A DNA stretch of 7,090 bases from Treponemataceae bacterium (GCA_024697985.1 JAILRX010000198.1:1-7090); one strand, 5' to 3'. Positions 1-4,604 are shown, counted from the first letter of the stretch. Made by a program: numbers and translations. Notes: generated from the letters alone by a model not told the origin.

Positions 1-1
1 C

Positions 2-337
2 ATATCAACTGCTGCAGGGAGCGGAACAAAAAGTACCAACAAAGATATGGCAGATTCCCTCTTTTTCTGGGGAGTACCAAAAATCTATAAGTATGGCGTA
101 AATGTCGCTGCAACTTCCTTCAAACAGATAAAACCTGAAAAAATGGCAAAAATCGAAAAGGACACGACAAAACTTGCCCAAAACATCCTGAAAAATGACG
201 GAAAGGTAAAACCCGGCTTTAAAACAAAAGGCTTTTTTGCCATCATGCGTATGCTGATGAAAAATCCTTGGAATGACACAGACGGCAATTACTGGAAAGA
301 GCACGGCTGGATGGGTAAAAACAGACCCTGGAAATAA
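2..337 (+). CDS. Flavodoxin-like / NAD(P)H-dependent FMN reductase-like protein, C-terminal part
   Basis: The reading frame is open to the left edge, so the gene starts outside the window; the first internal ATG (47) is not a convincing start because homology-like sequence precedes it (STAAGSGTKST, then MADSLFFWGVPKIYKYG). A Gly/Ser/Thr-rich turn followed by a 'MADSLFFWGVP.IYKYGV' stretch resembles the end of flavodoxin-fold oxidoreductases that bind FMN and often reduce quinones, flavins or metals; this is from memory of the family, not a search. The tail is Lys-rich and ends in a Trp-rich segment (NPW, NYWKEHGWMG, RPWK), which fits the small C-terminal extension of such proteins. About 111 residues are visible. 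The stop at 335-337 is followed by a bidirectional terminator. The cofactor-binding N-terminus is not visible, so the family call is moderate. Confidence 0.6.
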   Translation: MSTAAGSGTKSTNKDMADSLFFWGVPKIYKYGVNVAATSFKQIKPEKMAKIEKDTTKLAQNILKNDGKVKPGFKTKGFFAIMRMLMKNPWNDTDGNYWKEHGWMGKNRPWK

Positions 338-368
338 ACTGGAAACGAGGCCCAGTCTGAATTTGGGC

Positions 369-423
369 AAAAAAAAGCCGATGGACTCTTGAATTTCTTC
401 AAAAGAAAATCCATCGGTTTTTT
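369..423. terminator. Bidirectional intrinsic terminator
   Basis: An 8-bp stem CCGATGGA (378-385) / TCCATCGG (410-417) is preceded by an A-run (369-376) and followed by a T-run (418-423). It lies between the convergent flavodoxin-like gene and the lipoprotein gene and can terminate both. The loop contains a weaker inner pairing (CTTGAA with TTCAA). Confidence 0.85.
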
Positions 424-442
424 ATTTTTAAATTATTGTTAA

Positions 443-994
443 TTATTCAACAAGTGTGAAATTAGCTGTTGCAGCAGCTGCATCTATGGTTATGAACATT
501 GAACCTGCAACCAATTCAGGGAATGTTACACTCAAAGTTTTGCTGTCTATGCTTCCTGTCAAAGTAACATTTTTGTTAGATTTATTGTCGCTATATTCAG
601 TAAAGCTTGAATCATTAAATACAGGGATGCTTTCAATTTCGATAGATATGTCATTTCCATCTGCAGCCCATGTAAAATCTTTTGTTAATGCTTCTTCGTA
701 TGCAGCACAGTTACTGTCAATTGCAGTTTTTGCTGCATCTGGAGCGGAATCCAAGTAAACAACAGAAACTTCAAGTTTGATATTACCGGCATTGTTCTCA
801 GCAAAAGAAAGCGTGTACTTTCCTGTCAAAGAAGAGCAATAGCTCTGAAGCTCAAAGAATTCAAGTTCTTCATCACTGCTGAAGGTTTTTGAATAAGTGT
901 AGCTGTTGCCAGGAAGAATGCTCTGGGCTCCACATCCACTAAATATAAATGCACAAAAAACAAGCGCAATTAAAGGTAATAAGTGTTTTTTCAT
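443..994 (-). CDS. Hypothetical lipoprotein
   Basis: The 183-residue product begins with a lysine-positive, hydrophobic signal peptide (MKKHLLPLIALVFCAFIFSG) ending in F18-S19-G20-C21, a spirochaete-style lipobox, so Cys21 is the likely lipidated residue. With no strong acidic +2 retention signal (Gly22) I cannot say whether it stays in the inner membrane or reaches the outer. The mature part is rich in Ser, Thr, Asp, Glu and Ala with alternating hydrophobic residues, suggesting a beta-rich fold, and has two further Cys residues (about positions 53 and 95). I recognise no domain. The start is supported by a Shine-Dalgarno AAGGAAG (1000-1006) 5 nt upstream and by a promoter at 1048-1078. It is transcribed alone, away from the tRNA cluster, and ends at the bidirectional terminator at 369-423. 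Confidence 0.85.
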   Translation of the reverse strand: MKKHLLPLIALVFCAFIFSGCGAQSILPGNSYTYSKTFSSDEELEFFELQSYCSSLTGKYTLSFAENNAGNIKLEVSVVYLDSAPDAAKTAIDSNCAAYEEALTKDFTWAADGNDISIEIESIPVFNDSSFTEYSDNKSNKNVTLTGSIDSKTLSVTFPELVAGSMFITIDAAAATANFTLVE

Positions 995-1047
995 AAATAC
1001 TTCCTTTTTTAATTTTTTCGTCGCTTTGTTTTATTAACGACCTTAAT

Positions 1048-1078
1048 ATTATATCACCAATCCCCATCTAAATGTCAA
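1048..1078 (-). promoter_or_regulatory. Sigma70-type promoter of the lipoprotein gene
   Basis: On the - strand a perfect -35 TTGACA (1073-1078) and a perfect -10 TATAAT (1048-1053) are 19 bp apart. The -10 is preceded by TGA, an extended -10 (TGN), which would offset the long spacer. The expected start site lies about 50 nt before the ATG. Confidence 0.75.
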
Positions 1079-1093
1079 ATTAAAGCCCGCTTA

Positions 1094-1122
1094 TTGACAT
1101 TTTTTTTGTAATATAGTAGATT
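1094..1122 (+). promoter_or_regulatory. Sigma70-type promoter of the tRNA cluster
   Basis: A perfect -35 TTGACA (1094-1099) is followed 17 bp later by TAGATT (1117-1122), a 4/6 match to TATAAT. This places the start near 1129, about 10 nt before the mature 5' end of tRNA-Ser(UGA). The spacer contains a T8 tract. The -35 is in inverted orientation to the -35 of the lipoprotein promoter only 15 bp away. Confidence 0.7.
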
Positions 1123-1139
1123 TATCTTGCTTTTCCGAT

Positions 1140-1224
1140 GGAGCGGTGGCCGAGTGGTTGAAGGCGGCGGTCTTGAAAACCGTTGTACCGAGAGGTACCG
1201 GGGGTTCGAATCCCCCCTGCTCCG
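1140..1224 (+). tRNA. tRNA-Ser(UGA)
   Basis: A full type II cloverleaf: acceptor GGAGCGG (1140-1146) with CTGCTCC (1217-1223) and discriminator G1224; anticodon stem GCGGT/ACCGT with loop CTTGAAA, anticodon TGA at 1174-1176; long variable arm GTACC-GAGA-GGTAC; T arm GGGGG-TTCGAAT-CCCCC. CCA is not encoded, so it must be added after transcription. It reads UCA and, by wobble, other UCN codons. Confidence 0.97.
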
Positions 1225-1271
1225 TGTTTTTTTCTATATTTTATAGAAGAAGCAGAGCAAATTGGCAAAGT

Positions 1272-1359
1272 GGAGTGGTGACCGAGAGGCCGAAGGTGGC
1301 TCCCTGCTAAGGAGTTATACCCCACAAGGGTATCGGGGGTTCGAATCCCCCCTGCTCCG
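1272..1359 (+). tRNA. tRNA-Ser(GCU)
   Basis: Type II tRNA: acceptor GGAGTGG (1272-1278) with CTGCTCC (1352-1358), discriminator G1359; anticodon stem GCTCC/GGAGT, loop CTGCTAA, anticodon GCT at 1306-1308; variable arm ATACCC-CACAA-GGGTAT; T arm identical to that of tRNA-Ser(UGA). CCA is not encoded. It reads AGC and AGU. The 47-nt gap to the preceding tRNA holds a T-run and a small CTATA/TATAG hairpin (1234-1246) but no clear promoter, so co-transcription with the first tRNA is likely. Confidence 0.97.
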
Positions 1360-1393
1360 TAAATGCTTATCAGGATAAAGCAATAGATAGATA

Positions 1394-1417
1394 GCACCGT
1401 TAAGGTGCATTTTTTTT
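1394..1417 (+). terminator. Terminator-like hairpin just before tRNA-Arg
   Basis: GCACC (1394-1398) pairs with GGTGC (1404-1408) around GTTAA, followed by A and a T8 run (1410-1417). It fits a terminator for tRNA-Ser(GCU). A second hairpin without a T-run precedes it (TGCTTAT.../ATAAAGCA, 1364-1382). Unusually, the T-run ends only 2 nt before the mature 5' end of tRNA-Arg. Confidence 0.7.
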
Positions 1418-1419
1418 CT

Positions 1420-1493
1420 GAGATTGTAGCTCAGCTGGATAGAGCGTCAGATTGCGGATCTGAAGGTCGCAGGTTCGACTCCTGTCAGTCTCG
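1420..1493 (+). tRNA. tRNA-Arg(GCG)
   Basis: A 74-nt cloverleaf: acceptor GAGATTG (1420-1426) with CAGTCTC (1486-1492), discriminator G1493; anticodon stem TCAGA/TCTGA, loop TTGCGGA, anticodon GCG at 1454-1456; T arm GCAGG-TTCGACT-CCTGT. CCA is not encoded. It reads CGC and CGU with an unmodified G34, whereas most bacteria use an ACG tRNA whose A34 is deaminated to inosine by TadA. Its last 18 bases are repeated 73 nt downstream (1549-1566, one mismatch). Confidence 0.93.
1476..1493 (+). repeat. Direct repeat, copy 1 (3' end of tRNA-Arg)
   Basis: CGACTCCTGTCAGTCTCG is the T-loop to discriminator part of tRNA-Arg. It recurs at 1549-1566 with one mismatch (C to A at the fourth base). The exact part is 14 nt (1480-1493). 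Confidence 0.9.
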
Positions 1494-1497
1494 TACT

Positions 1498-1555
1498 GCG
1501 AGTGCAGGCGGGTTTGAGCGAGCGAACAGGAAGTTCGCGAGAGAAAACCGAATCC
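1498..1555 (+). repeat. 58-bp shared core, copy A
   Basis: Identical base for base to 1848-1905. The base before it differs (T1497 against A1847) and the sequence after it diverges into Arg-specific or Ser-specific tRNA 3' ends. It contains the GCGAAC/GTTCGC hairpin and ends in AAAACCGAATCC. Confidence 0.97.
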
Positions 1556-1566
1556 TGTCAGTCTCG
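1549..1566 (+). repeat. Direct repeat, copy 2 (tRNA-Arg 3' end)
   Basis: CGAATCCTGTCAGTCTCG ends the Arg copy of the element. It is followed after 8 nt by a terminator, the place where the tRNA-Arg 3' end itself would be expected. Confidence 0.9.
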
Positions 1567-1574
1567 CTAAATTG

Positions 1575-1598
1575 GCGATTTTATGTCGCTTTTTTTTT
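1575..1598 (+). terminator. Intrinsic terminator after tRNA-Arg and its element
   Basis: GCGAT (1575-1579) pairs with GTCGC (1585-1589), with a T-G pair at the loop side, followed by T9 (1590-1598). It probably ended the tRNA-Arg transcript before the element was inserted and still does so now, with the element in the 3' trailer. Confidence 0.75.
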
Positions 1599-1610
1599 CA
1601 AGAATTGTAT

Positions 1611-1632
1611 ACGCCATCAAAACGGCGTTTTT
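1611..1632 (+). terminator. Terminator-like hairpin abutting tRNA-Ser(GGA)
   Basis: ACGCC (1611-1615) pairs with GGCGT (1624-1628) around ATCAAAAC, ending in T5 (1628-1632). The next base, 1633, is the mature 5' end of tRNA-Ser(GGA). With a terminator at 1575-1598 just upstream there is no room for a normal promoter after it; the only -10-like string is TATACG (1608-1613), with no -35. It may be a leader hairpin or processing signal rather than a terminator. Confidence 0.5.
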
Positions 1633-1719
<87 letters not shown>

Positions 1720-1787
1720 ATATTAGATTCAGTTTCAAATCAAATTCAGTTTTTCTAGACTGAGGGGATTCGAAACGGAACGAGCGG

Positions 1788-1825
1788 TGCGTAAAAACGC
1801 GAGCAGTGTCGCAGCGTTTTTCGCA
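1788..1825 (+). other. Long hairpin inside the Ser element
   Basis: TGCGTAAAAACGC (1788-1800) pairs with GCGTTTTTCGCA (1814-1825), 12 bp with T1792 bulged, around a 13-nt loop. It is followed directly by a second hairpin, GCCACA-CGA-TGTGGC (1829-1843). Present only in the Ser copy; the Arg copy lacks this part. Confidence 0.85.
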
Positions 1826-1847
1826 TGAGCCACACGATGTGGCGAAA

Positions 1848-1905
1848 GCGAGTGCAGGCGGGTTTGAGCGAGCGAACAGGAAGTTCGCGAGAGAAAACCG
1901 AATCC
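1848..1905 (+). repeat. 58-bp shared core, copy B
   Basis: Exact match of 1498-1555, within the long Ser form of the element. Such perfect identity in a non-coding spacer, with different flanks, points to recent copying or to selection on the sequence. Confidence 0.97.
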
Positions 1906-1918
1906 CCCTCTCTCCGCA
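1899..1918 (+). repeat. Direct repeat, copy 2 (tRNA-Ser(GGA) 3' end)
   Basis: Exact copy of 1700-1719. It lies 2 nt before the first base of the SRP RNA precursor helix (1921). Confidence 0.95.
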
Positions 1919-1933
1919 TAAGGCTCTTTAGAT

Positions 1934-2032
1934 GAGTCCAGGTCCTATGCAAGGCGCACTTTCAAACCCCGCCAGATCCGGAAGGAAGCAACGGTAGATA
2001 GCTGTTGCCTGTGCCGTAGATAACCTGGGCTC
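1934..2032 (+). ncRNA. ffs: Signal recognition particle RNA, small (4.5S) type
   Basis: This is the RNA core of SRP; it binds Ffh and FtsY and directs ribosomes with signal peptides to the membrane. The Ffh-binding apical domain is recognisable at 1973-1992: CAGATCCGGAAGGAAGCAAC, with the GGAA tetraloop at 1980-1983. It differs at two bases from the widely shared CAGGTCCGGAAGGAAGCAGC. The terminal helix is GAGTCCAGGT (1934-1943) with ACCTGGGCTC (2023-2032), one G-U pair; CCG (1969-1971) pairs with CGG (1992-1994) below the apical domain. About 100 nt long, so no Alu domain. Outside it, AGGCTCTTT (1921-1929) can pair with AAAGGGCTT (2037-2045), so the precursor probably begins near 1921. No promoter is visible directly upstream; it seems to depend on the tRNA-Ser transcript. 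Confidence 0.93.
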
Positions 2033-2052
2033 TTCCAAAGGGCTTTTTTTTT
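2029..2052 (+). terminator. Intrinsic terminator of the SRP RNA
   Basis: GCTCTT (2029-2034) pairs with AAGGGC (2038-2043), one G-U pair, loop CCA, then T9 (2044-2052). Its 5' arm shares four bases with the 3' strand of the SRP RNA terminal helix, so terminator and mature helix exclude each other at these bases. Confidence 0.85.
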
Positions 2053-2126
2053 ATCAACTATTAGAAAATTCTCATAGTTTTTTACAAAACACTATCGTTT
2101 TCAAGAATTTCGTAGTAAACTTCAAT

Positions 2127-3212
2127 ATGTTTAAAAGAATAAAGTCATGGATAGGGTTTTCACAATTAGATCCGGATGTAATCAAATATCTGGATAAAAT
2201 CAACGCAAGAACAGGCTATTTAGTTTCAATTGTCATCATGGTTTTGGAACTTTTCATTTTCTGCCTTTCCTTTACGTTCCCTGTCGAAGAAATCCATACA
2301 GCCCCAATTTACACCTGGATGCTTTTCCATCGAATAGCATACGCCTTAATGTTCACGGCATTCCTTCAGCTTTTCCTATGCTCATTCTTTTTGACACGCT
2401 GGCACATCAAGCATTATGCACTAAACCTGAGCATCGTTGTAACACTGATTGTCACAATTTTATTCAGCCTTTATATTTCATATCTCGATTATCTTCAAAA
2501 CGAACAGATTCTTGTTTTCGTAACGCTTGCAACCCTCGTTTCAGCCGCTTTTTTCATCAAGCCGTACGTTGCTATATTGCTTTTGACCGCTGATTTCATC
2601 GCTTTCTATTTTCTGATGAGTCATTCGGCGCCAGGCATTTCCTATGCCACAAACGTAAACTATCCGGTTTTTTACCTGCTTTTGGTCGTCATCAATGCCG
2701 TAAGATACAAGCACTTCGTTCAAATTGCCCAGAATGCCGTTGAAAACGAAAAGCTCACGGCAAAACTTAAAAACATTTCGATGTACGACACCCTGACGAA
2801 AGCCAAAAACCGTTATGCCCTCAGGGAAGACTTCAAGCAGCTTTTTGGAAAACCAATCCTCATCATGCTTACTGATATCGATAACTTCAAGGGATTTAAC
2901 GACACATACGGCCACGAAAAAGGTGATGAAATCCTCAAAAGCTTTTCTCTTTTGCTTCAGGAAATTTTTGGAGAACAAAACTGCTACCGATATGGCGGTG
3001 ACGAATTTCTGGTCATCATCCCGTACTATAATCAGGGTGATTTCATGAAAGGAATCAAAATGTGCACGACCGCTGAAAAGGAATTCAACTTCAGCGGCGG
3101 ATACGTCCTGGGCGTTGCAGAAAACAGCGAAGATTTAAGGCTTATGATAGGTCAAGCTGATAAAAACCTCTACGAGGCCAAACAAAAAGGAAAGAACTGC
3201 GTAGTTGGTTAA
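2127..3212 (+). CDS. Membrane-anchored GGDEF diguanylate cyclase
   Basis: Predicted to make the second messenger c-di-GMP from two GTP. The 361-residue protein has about six membrane segments (residues 30-50, 64-90, 96-120, 127-145, 147-165, 179-192), a short linker with coiled-coil character (about 197-218), and a GGDEF domain (about 218-358). Key residues are intact: DTLT (221-224), DIDNFK (250-255) for metal binding, ND (258-259), YGHEKGD (261-267), GGDEF (290-294) and ADKNLYEAKQKGKN (344-357), so it should be active. The RxxD inhibitory site expected at 281-284 is FGEQ, so product feedback through a primary I-site is unlikely. The membrane part matches no sensor I can name. The start is the first in-frame ATG, 75 nt after the SRP terminator; no Shine-Dalgarno is visible (TTCAAT before ATG), and the promoter is unclear (TTTACA at 2081-2086 with a poor -10). 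No gene partner is adjacent. Confidence 0.9.
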   Translation: MFKRIKSWIGFSQLDPDVIKYLDKINARTGYLVSIVIMVLELFIFCLSFTFPVEEIHTAPIYTWMLFHRIAYALMFTAFLQLFLCSFFLTRWHIKHYALNLSIVVTLIVTILFSLYISYLDYLQNEQILVFVTLATLVSAAFFIKPYVAILLLTADFIAFYFLMSHSAPGISYATNVNYPVFYLLLVVINAVRYKHFVQIAQNAVENEKLTAKLKNISMYDTLTKAKNRYALREDFKQLFGKPILIMLTDIDNFKGFNDTYGHEKGDEILKSFSLLLQEIFGEQNCYRYGGDEFLVIIPYYNQGDFMKGIKMCTTAEKEFNFSGGYVLGVAENSEDLRLMIGQADKNLYEAKQKGKNCVVG

Positions 3213-3226
3213 AAAAATCATTTCAG

Positions 3227-3277
3227 AAAAAAAAGGCTGCCCTTTAGAAGTAAATCTTCAAGGCAGCCATTTTTTTT
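3227..3277. terminator. Bidirectional intrinsic terminator
   Basis: A-run 3227-3234, GGCTG (3235-3239) with CAGCC (3264-3268), inner pairs CCTT/AAGG and GAAG/CTTC around TAAAT, T-run 3270-3277. It serves the convergent cyclase gene and the outer-membrane gene. Confidence 0.9.
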
Positions 3278-3290
3278 AGCCTAAGCTAAA
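3275..3290 (-). other. Conserved small 3' hairpin of outer-membrane gene 1
   Basis: TTTAGC-CTAA-GCTAAA, a perfect 6-bp stem between the stop codon and the terminator. The paralogue has the same stem with another loop at 4573-4588, so this 3' signal was kept after duplication. It may protect the mRNA 3' side or be part of termination. Confidence 0.7.
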
Positions 3291-3305
3291 TTTTGACGGT
3301 TCAAA

Positions 3306-4376
3306 TTAGAATTTGAATACCCATTCAAGTGGAATATCGATTGAATCCCAAGCTCCACCAGCGAAGTTGATGTCGAGTCCGAATCCGAAGCTGTGGTTAT
3401 CATTGATTGACCATGTACAAGATGGTGTTACACAAAATTCACCTTCAACAAATTCAGCATAAGTTGTTGCTCCTGCTGCATACAAGTTGATGTCGAAATC
3501 TTCTACTACATAACCGAATGTTACACCTGTATAAAGGTTTTCACCCATGTCTGTGTTGTAGTCAGCACCGCAGTAGAAATCTCCAGCTTCATAACTTGCT
3601 GAGAAGTTGATTGCGTGATCTGCTGATGTGATATAAAGGTCGTTGCTTGGTGTGTTGTATGTGTAACCAGCATACAATGAAAGGCCAGCTACTGGAGCAC
3701 AAGAAACATAGATACCTGCGTGGTAAGGATTTGAAACATCACCGTTTCTGTTGTATTCAAATGCTGCACCAACTGTGAAGAAAGGATCTTCTTCTCCGTC
3801 TTTTACGAATTCATACCATCCACCGAATCCAGTGTTGAAAATGTAGTTTCCAGCTGCATCGTAGATGTAGTTGTTGTAAACGCCTGAAACAAAATCGAAT
3901 GAAGCTACCAATGTAAGACCTTTGATTGGTTTAGCAGCCAAGTTGAAACCTGCTGTTCCGATGTTACCAATTTCAACATTGTCATCTTCTACAGCCATGT
4001 AAGAACCAGGAATGTAGTAAGCCTGTCCGATACCGAGTTCAAGTTCTGCAAGTGGCTTGTATTTGATACCAAATCTTGTTTTTGAAGCCTGATAACCGAT
4101 GTAGTTGGCATAAGTTTCATTCAAGATAATTCGACCTCTAGCATAGATGTCGAGGATATCTGAATTGTATCCTGCCTGCATGTCGTTATACATACCTGCA
4201 AAAGAAGCATCATCAGCACTGATAATAACAGTATCTGTGTGAACCTTGTTTTTAAACCAAGCTGAACCGGTGTTAGATGCTTCGACAGCTGTTTCTTCTG
4301 TTGCTTCAACTTCCTGAGCGAAAGCAAAAGTACAAACCATTGCCAAAGCTACGAGCAAAGATAAAATCTTTTTCAT
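3306..4376 (-). CDS. Predicted outer-membrane beta-barrel protein, paralogue 1
   Basis: 356 residues with a typical signal peptide (1-20, cleavage after AFA before Gln21), an acidic Glu/Thr linker (22-36), and a body rich in Gly, Tyr, Phe, Asn and Asp without any membrane helix. The alternating hydrophobic pattern and the C-terminal EWVFKF, ending in Phe, fit a BamA-assembled outer-membrane barrel. I do not recognise a named family, and substrate or role are unknown; a porin-like or surface role is a guess. Mature Cys residues (226, 269, 315, 320) are unusual for a barrel and all four are kept in the paralogue. It shares long identical blocks with the next gene (residues 101-134, 157-214 and 252-285). 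The start is fixed by the Shine-Dalgarno GAGGAG (4383-4388), 6 nt away, and it has its own promoter and terminator, so it is probably expressed alone. Confidence 0.75.
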   Translation of the reverse strand: MKKILSLLVALAMVCTFAFAQEVEATEETAVEASNTGSAWFKNKVHTDTVIISADDASFAGMYNDMQAGYNSDILDIYARGRIILNETYANYIGYQASKTRFGIKYKPLAELELGIGQAYYIPGSYMAVEDDNVEIGNIGTAGFNLAAKPIKGLTLVASFDFVSGVYNNYIYDAAGNYIFNTGFGGWYEFVKDGEEDPFFTVGAAFEYNRNGDVSNPYHAGIYVSCAPVAGLSLYAGYTYNTPSNDLYITSADHAINFSASYEAGDFYCGADYNTDMGENLYTGVTFGYVVEDFDINLYAAGATTYAEFVEGEFCVTPSCTWSINDNHSFGFGLDINFAGGAWDSIDIPLEWVFKF

Positions 4377-4389
4377 TTAAAACTCCTCT

Positions 4390-4409
4390 AGTAAAAATTA
4401 CTTTTTACT
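4390..4409 (-). promoter_or_regulatory. 5'-UTR hairpin before the ribosome binding site (gene 1)
   Basis: A perfect 8-bp stem, AGTAAAAA/TTTTTACT, closed by a GUAA tetraloop (GNRA class) in the mRNA, ending 1 nt before the Shine-Dalgarno. The paralogue has a similar one (5694-5715). Such hairpins can protect mRNA from 5' decay or tune translation; which applies here is not known. Confidence 0.65.
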
Positions 4410-4427
4410 CATTTTTTGTTTGATAAT

Positions 4428-4457
4428 TTTATATCATATACGAAAGTTGAAGTGCAA
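4428..4457 (-). promoter_or_regulatory. Promoter of outer-membrane gene 1
   Basis: On the - strand TTGCAC (4452-4457) and TATAAA (4428-4433) with 18 bp between them; TGA directly before the -10 gives an extended -10. The expected start site is about 45 nt before the ATG. Confidence 0.65.
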
Positions 4458-4517
4458 TAGAGAACTATGACAATTTTTTGTATTTTTCGGAACTTTACAT
4501 AGAGTTTACTAGAATTT

Positions 4518-4567
4518 AAAAAAAATAGCCGTTCCTTTAAGTTCATCGTAAAACCTAAAAGAACGGC
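4518..4567 (-). terminator. Terminator of outer-membrane gene 2
   Basis: On the - strand GCCGTTC (4561-4567 complement) pairs with GAACGGC (4528-4534 complement), followed by a T8 run (A8 at 4518-4525). It separates gene 2 from the promoter of gene 1. The reverse direction has T5 only. Confidence 0.85.
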
Positions 4568-4572
4568 CCATT

Positions 4573-4588
4573 TTTAGCAAAAGCTAAA
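4573..4588 (-). other. Conserved small 3' hairpin of outer-membrane gene 2
   Basis: TTTAGC-AAAA-GCTAAA, same stem and same place (shortly after the stop codon) as at 3275-3290 behind paralogue 1. Confidence 0.7.
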
Positions 4589-4604
4589 TCAAATCATCTT
4601 GAAA

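Larger units (their letters stand above)
1494..1566 (+). mobile_element. Short tRNA-3'-end-associated element, Arg copy (5'-truncated)
   Basis: This 73-bp insert sits directly behind tRNA-Arg. Bases 1498-1555 are identical over 58 bp to 1848-1905 behind tRNA-Ser(GGA). After the shared part the sequence continues with the 3' end of the local tRNA: TCCTGTCAGTCTCG (1553-1566) repeats 1480-1493. At the upstream side of that repeat the insert has CGAATCC where the tRNA has CGACTCC, so the AA version is the element's own or the older sequence. It holds a hairpin GCGAAC-AGGAA-GTTCGC (1522-1538) inside a longer helix, and no gene. Removal would leave the tRNA 8 nt from its terminator. The mobile nature is inferred from the repeat layout; a local duplication is the alternative. 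Confidence 0.6.
1720..1918 (+). mobile_element. tRNA-3'-end-associated element, Ser copy (long form)
   Basis: A 199-bp insert between tRNA-Ser(GGA) and the SRP RNA. It starts with about 40 AT-rich bases, then an inverted tRNA T-arm piece, GAGGGGATTCGA (1762-1773), which is complementary (one C fewer) to CGAATCCCCCTC in both the tRNA and the terminal repeat (1899-1910). Then follow a long hairpin (1788-1825), a short one (1829-1843) and the 58-bp block shared with the Arg copy (1848-1905), and it ends in a 20-bp exact copy of the tRNA-Ser 3' end. GC content is clearly higher than in the flanks between 1771 and 1900. No protein gene is credible. If it were excised, tRNA-Ser and the SRP RNA would be about 3 nt apart. 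The nature as a mobile element is inferred. Confidence 0.6.

Noticed and set aside
350..368. GCCCA/TGGGC hairpin after the flavodoxin-like gene
   Set aside because: Followed by an A-run rather than a T-run on + and by no T-run on -, so not a terminator; too short to claim any other role.
5..370. 121-codon open frame on the - strand opposite the flavodoxin-like gene
   Set aside because: It crosses the terminator and lies antisense to a frame with protein-like composition and conserved-looking motifs.
1122..1397. Open frame of 91 codons on the - strand with a repeated GAGGIRTP motif
   Set aside because: It is the antisense of the two tRNA-Ser genes; the repeated peptide (AGGIRTP) is the typical false translation of tRNA T arms often mis-annotated as a protein.
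1755..1952. Open frame of 65 codons on the - strand across the Ser element
   Set aside because: It runs over the structured repeat into the SRP RNA and has no start signals.
2541..2978. 145-codon open frame on the - strand inside the cyclase gene
   Set aside because: Shadow of the GGDEF gene, whose motifs are clear; no ribosome binding site or independent support.
4401..4415. Tiny upstream frame (MSKK, stop) in the leader of outer-membrane gene 1
   Set aside because: It lies inside an AT-rich hairpin leader with no ribosome binding site and has no counterpart in the paralogue.
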